The position numbers and the translations under genes are program-made. Shown piece after piece: positions 45,696-53,940 of a DNA stretch of 64,000 nucleotides (its first letter is position 1; the number at the start of each line of letters is the position of its first letter). This DNA is from Blastocatellia bacterium (GTDB lineage: Bacteria > Acidobacteriota > Blastocatellia > Pyrinomonadales > Pyrinomonadaceae). The notes beneath the pieces were generated by a model. That model made no database searches. It was not told the origin of the DNA and was given only the letters and a program-made list of their open reading frames with translations. Location: assembly GCA_003168335.1 (NCBI GenBank), contig PMSM01000013.1, positions 248,001 to 312,000 on the forward strand. Direction: 5' to 3'.

Positions 45696-46772
45696 GTGTT
45701 CATTGATCGCGTAAAGATTCGGATAGGAGGCGGCCACGGCGGCAACGGCGTGACTGCTTTTCGGCGTGAGAAGTTTGTCCCGCGCGGCGGACCGTCGGGC
45801 GGTGATGGGGGGCGCGGCGGTGACGTGTGGGTCGTAGCGGACGCGTCGCTGAACACGCTCCTGCATTTGCGTTACAACCCGCTCCACATTGCCGGTCGCG
45901 GTCTACACGGCGAGGGCAGCAATCGTTCGGGCAAAGAGGGAGCCGATGTGGTTGTGCGCGTGCCGGTGGGGACGCAGGTATTCGATCCGCTAACGAACGA
46001 ACTGTTATTTGACTGTATCGCCGATGGAGAGCGTTGGCTGGCCGCGCATGGCGGTCGCGGCGGGTTTGGCAACGCGCACTTTACCAGTTCGACGAACCGC
46101 GCGCCGCGTTACCATCAGGAAGGGAGCCCGGGCGAAGAGTGTGAATTGCAGCTTGAGTTGAAGCTCCTTGCCGATGTCGGTCTGCTGGGCTTTCCCAACG
46201 CCGGCAAGTCGACTTTTATCTCGACCGTTTCAGCGGCGAGACCAAAAATTGCCGACTATCCATTCACAACTTTGGAGCCGCATCTCGGGGTAGTCGATCT
46301 CGGAGACTTCCGCACCTTCGTGGTCGCGGATATTCCCGGGTTGATTGAGGGCGCGCATGAAGGCCACGGGCTTGGCGATCGTTTTCTGCGGCATATTGAG
46401 CGAACAAAATTGCTCCTGCACCTGGTCGACATTTCCTCTGCTTCCGGACGCGATCCCATAACTGATTACGAGGTCATTAATCGCGAGCTCGCGGCCTATG
46501 ATCCGCAACTTGCGGCGCGCCCGCAGATTGTAGTGGCGACGAAACTTGACGCGCTCGATGAACCCGACCGACTTGAGCGTTTGCGTGGTCGGGCGAGCGA
46601 GGATGAAAGGGAGTTCTTCGCGATTTCATCCGTTACGGGGGCCGGCGTGCGTGAGCTGATGAATGCAGTCGGGCACGCAGTTGAAGAACTGCGAGCGCGT
46701 TCAGCGGATCGAGTGGCGCTGGAGGTCGATGACTCGCTGCTCGTCGGTAGTGGGAACTCGCGCTCCTGGTAG
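45696..46772 (+). CDS. obg: GTPase Obg (ribosome assembly, stress)
   Basis: 358 residues from GTG 45696. The glycine-rich N-terminal Obg fold ([27 protein letters not shown]) is followed by a G domain with [18 protein letters not shown] and TKLD. Obg acts in late 50S assembly. The optional C-terminal extension domain is absent apart from a few residues. Confidence 0.96.
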   Translation: MFIDRVKIRIGGGHGGNGVTAFRREKFVPRGGPSGGDGGRGGDVWVVADASLNTLLHLRYNPLHIAGRGLHGEGSNRSGKEGADVVVRVPVGTQVFDPLTNELLFDCIADGERWLAAHGGRGGFGNAHFTSSTNRAPRYHQEGSPGEECELQLELKLLADVGLLGFPNAGKSTFISTVSAARPKIADYPFTTLEPHLGVVDLGDFRTFVVADIPGLIEGAHEGHGLGDRFLRHIERTKLLLHLVDISSASGRDPITDYEVINRELAAYDPQLAARPQIVVATKLDALDEPDRLERLRGRASEDEREFFAISSVTGAGVRELMNAVGHAVEELRARSADRVALEVDDSLLVGSGNSRSW

Positions 46773-46801
46773 TGAGGTAGCCCAAAAGGGTCTGCGACTG
46801 G

Positions 46802-47473
46802 ATGATGTCTTTGCGGCGCGTTGCGATTTACGGTGGCACGTTCGATCCCGTGCACAAAGGCCACGTAGAAGTGGCCCGCAGGGTTTTGGAGTTGTTTGAA
46901 CTTGATGAGGTGGTTTTTGTTCCAGCTTGCGTGCCGCCACATAAACGAAGTGTTTGCATCTCTTCCGCGTTTCACCGTTTGGCGATGCTGGCGCTGGCCA
47001 CTCAGGATGACGCGCTGTTACGTATCTCGACGGTCGAGCTGGATGAGCCCGAACGACCTTACGCCGTCGACACGGTCGCGCGGATGCAGCACGAAATTGG
47101 CGCGGACAGTCGCCTCTTTTTCATGATCGGCGCGGACTCCTGGTCCGAGATTACGACCTGGCACGAGTGGCAAAGGCTTTTGAAAATGTGCGACTTGATT
47201 GTAATCACGCGGCCCGGATATGAATTGAGCGGGAACCTTGCGGCCCAGGCCGCGCAGGTTGTCGATGTGCGGGGAATGAGCCGGCAGAAAATCTCAGAGT
47301 TGCTGGGCAGCGATAGCGGGCCACGCGAGTTTTTGACCGACGCGGCGATGGTGGATGTCTCGGCGACAAGGATTCGCGCGACTGTGCAATCAAATGATTG
47401 GGTTATGCTGAACGACATGGTGCCGGCGCCGGTCGCGAGCTACATTGAGAAATACGAACTGTATAAGAAGTAA
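46802..47473 (+). CDS. nadD: Nicotinate-nucleotide adenylyltransferase
   Basis: 223 residues; makes nicotinate adenine dinucleotide from NaMN and ATP. GGTFDPVHKGH is the nucleotidyl-transferase HxGH motif and VSATRIR the ISSTxxR-type motif near the C-terminus. Two tandem ATG codons (46802, 46805) are possible starts. The stop is immediately followed by the rsfS start. Confidence 0.96.
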   Translation: MMSLRRVAIYGGTFDPVHKGHVEVARRVLELFELDEVVFVPACVPPHKRSVCISSAFHRLAMLALATQDDALLRISTVELDEPERPYAVDTVARMQHEIGADSRLFFMIGADSWSEITTWHEWQRLLKMCDLIVITRPGYELSGNLAAQAAQVVDVRGMSRQKISELLGSDSGPREFLTDAAMVDVSATRIRATVQSNDWVMLNDMVPAPVASYIEKYELYKK

Positions 47474-47959
47474 ATGAGTCAGAAACTAAAAGACGATTTG
47501 GTGAGTTCCGAGGCGCGCGCGGCGGCGCTGGGCTCGCACGCGTCAGCTACCGCTGATGACATTGCGGCCTTTGATGACCGCATTCAGCGAACTTTGGGCG
47601 CGGCGTTGGAGAAGAAGGCGCTGGATCTGACCGTGCTGGATCTCCGCGGCATCGCCAGCTTCACGGACTTTTTTGTCATCACCACAGGGACGAACCGGCG
47701 GCAGTGCCAGGCGATCAGCGACGAAGTGGTCGAGCAGTTAAAGCGCAGCGGCACGCGCGCGGCCCGCGTCGAAGGTTTTCAAACCGCCGAATGGATCCTG
47801 ATCGATTACGGCGATTTTGTCGTACATGTGTTCGATGAAAAGGCGCGGCGCTTTTACGATCTTGAGCGCCTATGGCGTGAAGCGAGACGCCTCGATATCT
47901 CGCCGCAGCAACTCGGATCTGAGGCGCTAAGTCTCAAATCTGAAAATTTAGATCTTTGA
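47474..47959 (+). CDS. rsfS: Ribosomal silencing factor RsfS
   Basis: 161 residues. The RsfS domain lies at about 38-145 (LDLTVLDLRGIASFTDFFVITTG, EWILIDYGDFVVHVF); the first 35 are a polar N-terminal extension. It binds L14 and prevents subunit joining when nutrients are scarce. ATG 47474 directly abuts the nadD stop. The 3' end (AGTCTCAAATCTGAAAATTT) resembles the family C words and codes for the last residues. Confidence 0.94.
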   Translation: MSQKLKDDLVSSEARAAALGSHASATADDIAAFDDRIQRTLGAALEKKALDLTVLDLRGIASFTDFFVITTGTNRRQCQAISDEVVEQLKRSGTRAARVEGFQTAEWILIDYGDFVVHVFDEKARRFYDLERLWREARRLDISPQQLGSEALSLKSENLDL

Positions 47960-47969
47960 GAGCAAAACC

Positions 47970-48896
47970 GTGATCGAGATGGTAGCGTTGTCGGATGCGA
48001 TGCGCGAGGTGGTGGGCCTCGCTGAGCGCGTGGCCACGACCGACGCGAACGTCCTGGTGACCGGCGAGTCCGGCGCGGGCAAAGACGCGCTGGCGTCGTT
48101 CATTCACTCGCGCTCACCACGCGCCGCGCAGCCGCTGGTCAAGATCGATTGTGCGACCTTGCCGGCCGACCTGCTCGAGGCCGAACTTTTCGGTTACGAG
48201 CGAGGGGCGTTCACCGGCGCGACTGAGGCGAAGCCGGGACGGCTGGAAGCGGCGCATCGCGGCACTCTGGTGCTCGATGAAATTGCGCATCTGCCGCTGG
48301 ATGCGCAGGCCAAACTCCTGCGCGTGATCGAACACCGCGAGTTTGAACGTCTGGGCGGACGCCAGACAATTGAGATTGACACGCGGCTGGTGGCGCTGAC
48401 CAACGCCGATCTGAAGAACGCGGTCGAGCGGCGCGCTTTCCGTGACGACTTGTTCTACCGGCTGAATGTCGTTCAGCTTCAGCTTCCGCCACTCCGCGAA
48501 CGGGGCGAGGATTTGGCAGAGCTGAGCCGGGGATTCTTGAAGTCCTTCGCGGTGAAGCACGGTCGAGTGGCGAAACAAATCTCGGCTGAGGCGCAGAAGT
48601 TTTTACGCGCCTACGATTTTCCCGGCAACGTTCGCGAGCTGGCAAACATCATTGAGCGCGCGGTAATTGTCTCGACTGGTGCGGAAATCGAAGCGGCCGA
48701 CTTGCCAGAGAGTACCCGGGTAGCCGCGGCGCGCCGCGAGCGTAAAGCTCAGCAGCCGACGCTGGCTGCAGTGGAAGCCGAGTATGTTCACGAGACTTTG
48801 ACGGCGACTAAAGGCAACAAGACTGAGGCGGCCCGGATCCTTGGTATCAGCCGTAAGAATCTTTACGAGCGGCTGGCGCGGGAGCAGAAGAAGTAG
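47970..48896 (+). CDS. Sigma-54-dependent activator without sensor domain
   Basis: 308 residues from GTG 47970. AAA+ domain at about 5-230 with Walker A GESGAGKD, the sigma-54 contact loop GAFTGA, Walker B LVLDEIA and FPGNVRELANIIE. The C-terminal Fis-type helix-turn-helix is at about 265-305 (NKTEAARILGISRKNLYERL). There is no receiver, GAF or PAS domain ahead of AAA+, so it is either constitutive or controlled by a partner. It lies between rsfS and rlmH; its target promoters are unknown. Confidence 0.9.
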   Translation: MIEMVALSDAMREVVGLAERVATTDANVLVTGESGAGKDALASFIHSRSPRAAQPLVKIDCATLPADLLEAELFGYERGAFTGATEAKPGRLEAAHRGTLVLDEIAHLPLDAQAKLLRVIEHREFERLGGRQTIEIDTRLVALTNADLKNAVERRAFRDDLFYRLNVVQLQLPPLRERGEDLAELSRGFLKSFAVKHGRVAKQISAEAQKFLRAYDFPGNVRELANIIERAVIVSTGAEIEAADLPESTRVAAARRERKAQQPTLAAVEAEYVHETLTATKGNKTEAARILGISRKNLYERLAREQKK

Positions 48897-48955
48897 CATA
48901 GACTTTATAGTCTGTGATGTCTCGACTGCGAATCTCAGACTGAAGTCCAAGCCAC
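48896..48955. repeat. CAGACTGAAGTCTG-type element, diverged copy
   Basis: AGCATAGACTTTATAGTCTG on the left and CAGACTGAAGTCCAAGCCAC on the right, sharing 14-20 bp similarity with the element at 23518. Between the activator gene and rlmH. Confidence 0.65.
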
Positions 48956-48957
48956 TA

Positions 48958-49416
48958 ATGCGTATTCGCTTCATTTGGCCCGGCAAGACGAAAGACGAGC
49001 ACCTGCGGGCGCTCGTCGCGGAATACGTGAAACGCCTGACGCGATTTGTACGTTGTGAAGTGATTGAAACCCGCGAAGGCTCGGGCACCGATAGCTCCGG
49101 CGTGAAAAAGGAATCGCAGCGAATTCTGGAGGCGATTCCGGCCGCGAGCATGACGGTGCTGCTGGATGTGAAAGGCCTCGAGTGGGATTCGCAGGGACTG
49201 GCGGATGAAGTGCGGCGTTGGGAGCATGATTCGATCAAGGAAGTGGCAATCGTGATTGGCGGGGCGGAAGGAGTCAGTGCGGAAGTGGCCGCCCACGCAC
49301 AGAAGCGTTGGCGCCTGTCGCGTCTGACGCTGACTCATGAAATGGCGCGGGTCGTTGCCGTCGAGCAGCTTTATCGCGCTTATACCATCAATCGCGGATT
49401 GCCATATCAGAAGTGA
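48958..49416 (+). CDS. rlmH: 23S rRNA (pseudouridine1915-N3)-methyltransferase RlmH
   Basis: 152 residues, standard. SPOUT-fold knot motifs VIGGAEGVS and LSRLTLTHEMARVVAVEQLYRAY are intact, ending NRGLPYQK. ATG 48958 is the family start; the earlier in-frame codons are repeat. Methylates pseudouridine 1915 of 23S rRNA in helix 69. Confidence 0.97.
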   Translation: MRIRFIWPGKTKDEHLRALVAEYVKRLTRFVRCEVIETREGSGTDSSGVKKESQRILEAIPAASMTVLLDVKGLEWDSQGLADEVRRWEHDSIKEVAIVIGGAEGVSAEVAAHAQKRWRLSRLTLTHEMARVVAVEQLYRAYTINRGLPYQK

Positions 49417-49443
49417 AAAAGAGTTGGAGGACTGGACGAAAGA

Positions 49444-49812
49444 ATGGACAAGAGGAAATCAACAAAGTATCGAGATAAATTACTGGTTCGGCGTGAGGGT
49501 TTAGTGGGCCAGGTTCAGGCTGCCGAGGCCTACAGCCGGGAACGTGACGCGGAAGCAACCCAAGATCCGGCGGACATGGCCGCAAACGCCTACACGAAAG
49601 AGTTGATGATGTCGATGTCGACGAACGACCGGCAGTTGCTGGAATCGATCGACGCCGCGTTGTATCGCATCGCAGAAGGCGGTTATGGGAAATGCATCCA
49701 CTGTGCAGAACCGATTCTGGAGAAGCGGCTTGAGGCTGTCCCCTGGGCCCGTTATTGTTTGCGTTGCGCCGATCTCAACGAGCGTGGGTTGCTGCATCGA
49801 GACGAGGAGTAG
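49444..49812 (+). CDS. DksA/TraR-family zinc-finger protein
   Basis: 122 residues. An N-terminal coiled-coil (residues 1-40), then a four-Cys zinc finger with C84, C87, C105 and C108 (CIHC ... CLRC), the DksA C-terminal motif. Such proteins bind the RNA polymerase secondary channel with ppGpp in proteobacteria. The acidic tip residues of E. coli DksA are not obvious, so the functional match is uncertain. A terminator-like hairpin follows. Confidence 0.88.
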   Translation: MDKRKSTKYRDKLLVRREGLVGQVQAAEAYSRERDAEATQDPADMAANAYTKELMMSMSTNDRQLLESIDAALYRIAEGGYGKCIHCAEPILEKRLEAVPWARYCLRCADLNERGLLHRDEE

Positions 49813-49824
49813 TCTCTCAACGGC

Positions 49825-49870
49825 ATGCCGATTTCAGATCTGCAATTTTGAGATCAGAAATCCGAGATGA
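49825..49870. repeat. Family C word element
   Basis: GCCGATTTCAGATCTGCAATT with TTGAGATCAGAAATCCGAGAT: approximate inverted repeat of GATTTCAGATCT words after the DksA-like gene. Confidence 0.5.
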
Positions 49871-49880
49871 CATAATCCGA

Positions 49881-49915
49881 GGCCTCCTGGGGAAACCCGG
49901 GAGGCCGCTTTGTTT
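49881..49915 (+). terminator. Terminator-like hairpin after the DksA-like gene
   Basis: GGCCTCC-TGGG and CCCGGGAGGCC (49881-49906) form a GC-rich stem with a small loop, followed by GCTTTGTTTG. The U-tract is interrupted by G. Confidence 0.55.
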
Positions 49916-49917
49916 GG

Positions 49918-49978
49918 GGCAGGAAGCCCGACCTTGAATGGGCTGGTGAAGTAAATCGGGGCAGTAGCCCGACCGTTA
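49918..49978. repeat. Direct repeat of GGGGCAG-AGCCCGACC
   Basis: GGGGCAGGAAGCCCGACC and CGGGGCAGTAGCCCGACC are directly repeated about 40 bp apart; each half contains a small hairpin. Related in style to the element at 12045. Confidence 0.55.
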
Positions 49979-50012
49979 GGGAGGGCTCGTGAATAGTTCG
50001 TTGTTTTAATTA

Positions 50013-50098
50013 GCGCAAAGGACGCAAAGTTCTCCGCGGAGCGCGCAAAGGACCAGGCTCTGCGTCACTTTGCGACTACCTTTGCGCCCTTTGCGTTT
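50013..50098. repeat. GCGCAAAGGACGCAAAG element
   Basis: Left arm GCGCAAAGGACGCAAAG and right arm CTTTGCGCCCTTTGCG, with CTCCGCGGAG inside: an 86-bp palindromic element directly upstream of comF. A partial relative ends the window at 63944. Confidence 0.75.
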
Positions 50099-50107
50099 CA
50101 AATCTAC

Positions 50108-50851
50108 TTGATAACCGTCAGCCACCTCGACCATCTCTACGACGCCGCGCTCGCGCTCGTCTATCCGCAAGCCTGCGCGGTGTGCGCCGCCAGCGTAGAG
50201 TCGCGCCACGACGGCGTCGCGTGTGCGTCCTGCTGGCGTTCTACGCGTTTGTTTGCTGAGAAGGATACCTTGTGTTGGAAGTGCGGACTTTTTACTGAGG
50301 CCGCCGTTAGCCAGGACAGGCGCATGAGTATCCGGTGCGGCGAGTGCGACGACGACGTGTTCACGGCGGCGCGCGCCTGCGGATTCTACGATGGGGCTTT
50401 GCGAGCGTCAGTGCTCGAGTTAAAGCGCCAGCCGCACGTCGCTTCTCGTCTGGCGCGTTTGATGCTCGCCACGCAACAGCGACCGCCTCTCAATAGCGCT
50501 AATTTGATCATCCCGGTTCCGCTGCACTCTGAACGTGAGCGCGAGCGTGGTTTCAACCAGGCGGCTCTGCTCGCGCGCGAACTCGCGCGCCTGAGTCAAC
50601 TGCCACTCGACGAACATAGCGTGGTGCGCCGTGTTCATACCGAGCGTCATCGTGCCGGCATGGATGCGCGCGCTCGACGCGAGAGTGTGGCCGAAGCCTT
50701 CGCCATTCGCCACCCAGAACTAGTCGCCGGTCAGCGGGTGTTGTTGGTTGACGACGTGTTCACCACCGGCGCTACCGTTTCCGCTTGCGCAGCGGCGCTG
50801 AAAGATGCCGGCGCGGAAGAAGTCTTTGTGCTTACAAGCGCGCGAGCTTAG
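50108..50851 (+). CDS. comF: ComF-family phosphoribosyltransferase-like protein
   Basis: 247 residues. An N-terminal zinc-ribbon (CAVC, CASC, CWKC, CGEC) precedes a phosphoribosyltransferase-type domain with the PRPP loop VLLVDDVFTTGAT at about residue 215. ComF (ComFC) members are needed for natural transformation in some bacteria. The start is uncertain: TTG 50108 lies at the edge of the repeat and lacks a ribosome-binding site. Convergent with the lectin gene, one base apart. Confidence 0.85.
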   Translation: MITVSHLDHLYDAALALVYPQACAVCAASVESRHDGVACASCWRSTRLFAEKDTLCWKCGLFTEAAVSQDRRMSIRCGECDDDVFTAARACGFYDGALRASVLELKRQPHVASRLARLMLATQQRPPLNSANLIIPVPLHSERERERGFNQAALLARELARLSQLPLDEHSVVRRVHTERHRAGMDARARRESVAEAFAIRHPELVAGQRVLLVDDVFTTGATVSACAAALKDAGAEEVFVLTSARA

Positions 50852-50852
50852 C

Positions 50853-51788
50853 TTACGACCAACCACTCCAGTCCCCGCCGGGCGAGGTTTGCGAGATTCC
50901 GATCAGCACCCCGTCATTGGTGATGGCCCAGAATTCAACGTTGCCGTTGTTCTGTTGGGCCGCGGCGATCTGTATGACGCCGGGTGCGCCCGCCCAGCTA
51001 CCCTTGGACCATCCGCTCCAGCCCCCACCGGGAGTGACCTGAAAATCGCTGATGAGCGTGTAGTCTTCGGTGATAGCCCAAAGCTGCGCTCCGCGATTTC
51101 CGCCCTGCTGCGAGGCCGCGACGTTAAAAAGCTTGGGAGCATTGTCCCAGTTCGGCCCTGACCAGCCTGTCCAGTCGCCTCCCGGCGAGGTTTGCCATGT
51201 AGACCAAAGTTGTAGGTATGAGTCGATCGCCCATAATTGGACGCGCCCGTCGTTTTGCTGTGCTGCCGCGAGCTGCGTAAACGTGGAATTGGCGGGCGTG
51301 GCGGGCCAGGGCGCCCATCCGCTCCAATCGCCGCCGGGCGTTACCTGATAGCAGGTGACCAGATTGTCGTTCTGATCGATGGCCCAGAGCTGGGCGCCGC
51401 GGGACCCGCCCTGTTGACAGGCACAGATCTCTCTCAGGGTTGTAGCCTTGTTCCAGTTCGGTCCCGACCATGCGCTCCAATTACCGCCTGGCGAGGTTTG
51501 CCAGATGCACCAGAGTTGTTGCCGATCGTCGAGCGCCCACAAAGCAACGCGCCCATCGTTTTGTTGGGCCGCCGTAAGATCTACAAACAGCGCCGGGCCA
51601 CCGGGTCCCGCCCAGTCGGGACCTTCCCACTTACTCCAACTGCCGCCGGGTGTCACTTGATAGATCGAGGTGATCTGATAGTCAATTCCTAAGCCCCAGA
51701 GTTGCGCACCACGACTGCCGCCTTGCTGTGAAGCCGCGATCATTGTTAGCTGGGGAGCGTTTTCCCATGGCCCAATGCCGTTTGCCAT
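50853..51788 (-). CDS. Tryptophan-rich beta-propeller lectin-like protein
   Basis: 311 residues made of six near-identical blades of about 52, each with a QLWAI strand, a Q-TSPGG-W or Q-VTPGG-W turn and W-GW-GPNW. Two blade types alternate: one with QQGGSRGAQLWAI and one with QQNDGRVQLWAID, i.e. three tandem pairs. It resembles PLL/tectonin-type propeller lectins. No signal peptide is seen, so it is either cytoplasmic or exported by an unusual route. AAGGAG at nine bases supports ATG 51788. A TTGACA lies upstream (51925-51920) without a matching -10. Sugar specificity unknown. Confidence 0.82.
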   Translation of the reverse strand: MANGIGPWENAPQLTMIAASQQGGSRGAQLWGLGIDYQITSIYQVTPGGSWSKWEGPDWAGPGGPALFVDLTAAQQNDGRVALWALDDRQQLWCIWQTSPGGNWSAWSGPNWNKATTLREICACQQGGSRGAQLWAIDQNDNLVTCYQVTPGGDWSGWAPWPATPANSTFTQLAAAQQNDGRVQLWAIDSYLQLWSTWQTSPGGDWTGWSGPNWDNAPKLFNVAASQQGGNRGAQLWAITEDYTLISDFQVTPGGGWSGWSKGSWAGAPGVIQIAAAQQNNGNVEFWAITNDGVLIGISQTSPGGDWSGWS

Positions 51789-52268
51789 TTGCTTAATCTC
51801 CTTTTTGGTCGAGTGGAAAAGTACTAGCTGCCCGCCAGTTGCCCGAGTTAGTTCTCAGGGCTTTGTCGCAAACCGCTTGATGTCAGTCCATCGAAGTAGC
51901 AAAAACTGAGTGAAGCGGTTGTCAAAGAATCCCAATGGACGAGCGCGGGCGCGGAGTATAGCCGTAAACCGCCGGAATAGTCAATTTATTGTTGTTAGCG
52001 CGTTTCCTTGAATTAGGATCAACGCCCGCGGTGCAGATCTATTCCGCGCCTTCAGCGCGTATCACATTTCTAAAAACAACCTCATCCTGGGCCGTCGGCC
52101 CAACGGCGGGATCCCCAGCCGAGCAAGCTCGGCTGCGGTGCGAGACTCTTGCATTTCGTGCCTTCGGCGCTTGAAATTCAGATTTTATGATAAGTTTGAA
52201 ACGCCTAATCACTTGGTTTGCCGACGTGTTATTGGCATAAGAGTGACGAACCCGTTTATCATGCGCCC
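51789..52268. other. Intergenic region without a supported gene
   Basis: 480 bp between the divergent lectin and proline iminopeptidase genes. The left half (51789-52025) is the lectin upstream region; 52026-52185 is the palindromic island listed separately. I see no reading frame with a ribosome-binding site. Confidence 0.6.
52026..52185. repeat. Compound palindromic island
   Basis: A run of small hairpins: CGCGCCTTCAGCGCG, GGGCCGTCGGCCC, CCGAGCAAGCTCGG, GCGCCGAAGGCAC-type. Composition and style match the island at 2626, although no long outer inverted repeat is visible here. Confidence 0.6.
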
Positions 52269-53222
52269 ATGACCCAACTCAGAACCTTATACGATCCGAT
52301 CGAGCCTTACGACACTGGCCGTCTGAAGGTCTCGAGCATTCACGAAATTTATTACGAGCAGTGCGGCAATCCGAATGGGAAGCCGGTAGTCTTTCTGCAC
52401 GGTGGGCCGGGCGGGGGGATCGTGCCCGAGTACCGGCAGTTTCATGACCCAGGGCTCTACCGCATTGTGCTGTTCGATCAGCGTGGCTCGGGACAGAGCA
52501 CGCCGCACGCGAGTCTCGAAGAGAACACGACGTGGGATCTCGTGGCTGATATCGAGAAGCTGCGCGAGCATCTCGGCATCGAAAAGTGGCAAGTGTTCGG
52601 CGGATCGTGGGGCAGCACACTCTCGCTCGCTTATGCCGAGACGCATCCCGCGCGTGCTACGGAACTCGTGCTGCGCGGAATCTTTCTGTGCCGGCCGAAG
52701 GAAATCAAGTGGTTCTATCAGGAGGGCGCGAGCTGGATCTTTGCCGACGTGTGGGAAGAATTCCTGAAGGTCATTCCCGAGAGCGAGCGCGATGATATGG
52801 TCGGCGCATACTATCGCCGGCTGACGAGCGATGATGAGAAGATCCGAGTGGAAGCCGCGCGCGCGTGGAGCATCTGGGAAGGCAGCACCTCAAAGCTCTT
52901 CTTTGATTACAAGTCGATCGAGAAGTTCGCCGACCCGGAGTTCGCGCTGGCGTTTGCGCGCATTGAATGCCATTACTTCATGCACAACTGCTTCTTCCCA
53001 ACCGAGAACTACCTCGTCGACAACGTGGGTAAGATTCGTCACATTCCCGGCGTAATCGTGCAGGGACGTTACGATGTGGTCTGCCCAATGACCAGCGCCT
53101 GGGATCTCCATCGCGCCTGGCCGGAAGCAGAACTACTGATCACGCCTGATGCGGGACACTCGATCACGGAGCCGGGGAACACCAGTGCGCTGGTCGAGGC
53201 GACGGACAAGTTCAGAGCTTAG
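52269..53222 (+). CDS. pip: Proline iminopeptidase (S33 alpha/beta hydrolase)
   Basis: 317 residues, family-typical. HGGPGG (44-49) forms the oxyanion region, S113 in GGSWGS is the nucleophile, and the C-terminal DAGHS holds the catalytic His. Releases N-terminal Pro from peptides. ATG 52269 starts MTQLRTLYDPIEPYD; the extension to 52218 is not conserved in the family as I know it. Confidence 0.94.
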   Translation: MTQLRTLYDPIEPYDTGRLKVSSIHEIYYEQCGNPNGKPVVFLHGGPGGGIVPEYRQFHDPGLYRIVLFDQRGSGQSTPHASLEENTTWDLVADIEKLREHLGIEKWQVFGGSWGSTLSLAYAETHPARATELVLRGIFLCRPKEIKWFYQEGASWIFADVWEEFLKVIPESERDDMVGAYYRRLTSDDEKIRVEAARAWSIWEGSTSKLFFDYKSIEKFADPEFALAFARIECHYFMHNCFFPTENYLVDNVGKIRHIPGVIVQGRYDVVCPMTSAWDLHRAWPEAELLITPDAGHSITEPGNTSALVEATDKFRA

Positions 53223-53438
53223 CACCGAGAACCATGGGCCAATCTCGCGGAAAGTCAGAGACCTTCCGCGCATCGAGCGGCTCGGCGCTCTGGGCTACTG
53301 GGTTCTCCTTTCCCCAGCCCTGGCTTGGCCGTCCTGGCGATTACCGTTGGTTAGCCTATTCCCTTCGCCACTGTCCCTGTTTTAGTGTTTTTCCCGTCGA
53401 TTAGGGCTTTCCATGCAGATTTCCTACCATTCTCCCTG
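53223..53438. other. Intergenic region before the tandem repeat
   Basis: 216 bp with no confident gene. The minus-strand read-through frame of the repeat array ends here (TAA at 53353-53351). Confidence 0.5.
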
Positions 53439-53767
53439 GCAAAGAAGGCTTTGTTTGTCGCTTTCTTCACCTTGCTCGGAGCAAACAAGGGTTTGTTTGT
53501 GACTTTCTTAACTTTGTTCGCGGCAAACAAGGCTTTGTTTGTCGCTTCCTTAACCTTGTTCAGGGCAAACTAAGGTTTGTTTGTCGCTTCCTTAACCTTG
53601 TTCGTGGCAAACAAAGGCTTGTTTGTCGTTTCGTTAACCTTGTTCAGGGTAAACAAAGGTTTGTCTGTCGTTCCCTTAACCTTGTTCATGGCAAACAAAG
53701 CTCTGTTTGTCGCTTCCTTAACCTTTCTCGCGGCAAAGAAAGCTTTCTTCGTGGCTTTGGTCAACAT
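53351..53767 (-). pseudogene. Possible Lys-rich 14-residue repeat protein with internal TAG
   Basis: Starting ATG 53767 (GGTGG four bases upstream), the minus strand reads [19 protein letters not shown], then seven 14-residue repeats of the type KVKEATNKALFAAN. A TAG at 53572-53570 stops the frame after 65 residues; where other repeats have TTG (Leu). Read through, the frame continues 138 residues to TAA 53351. The units vary mainly by conservative exchanges. The plus strand is also open and interrupted by the same position. Whether either is translated is unknown; the remnant could be a nonsense-mutated gene or noncoding repeat. Confidence 0.35.
53439..53766. repeat. 42-bp tandem repeat array, seven full units plus a partial one
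   Basis: Seven units of exactly 42 bp run from 53439 to 53732 and an eighth partial unit follows. Consensus unit begins GCAAACAAGG and includes CGCTTCCTTAACCTTGTTC. Each unit contains a short stem CAAACAA...TTGTTTG. No insertions or deletions between units. The period is a multiple of three, so both strands remain open except at unit 4. There are no unique spacers, so it is not a CRISPR array. Confidence 0.9.
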
Positions 53768-53899
53768 CCATCCACCAAGCAAACAAAAGGATAGACCGCG
53801 CGAGCACGCCTTTCGCGCTCAGTACGGGCGAAGGCGCCCGCGCTCCCAGCAAAATGGAGCTTCCTGATTTGAAACTAAGCCCGTGCCACCGCCTTAATT

Positions 53900-53929
53900 T
53901 TGACAGTTTCCGCCGGGCTCGCGTAATAT
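53900..53929 (+). promoter_or_regulatory. Promoter of the HNH endonuclease gene
   Basis: Perfect TTGACA (53900-53905), 18 bp, TAATAT (53924-53929). Initiation near 53936 leaves only about five bases before ATG 53941, predicting a leaderless mRNA; no ribosome-binding site is present. Confidence 0.6.
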
Positions 53930-53940
53930 CACCTCCAATC

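Noticed and set aside
53439-53766. Possible CRISPR array
   Set aside because: Units abut without unique spacers and the repeats vary; it is a simple tandem repeat. No cas gene is nearby.
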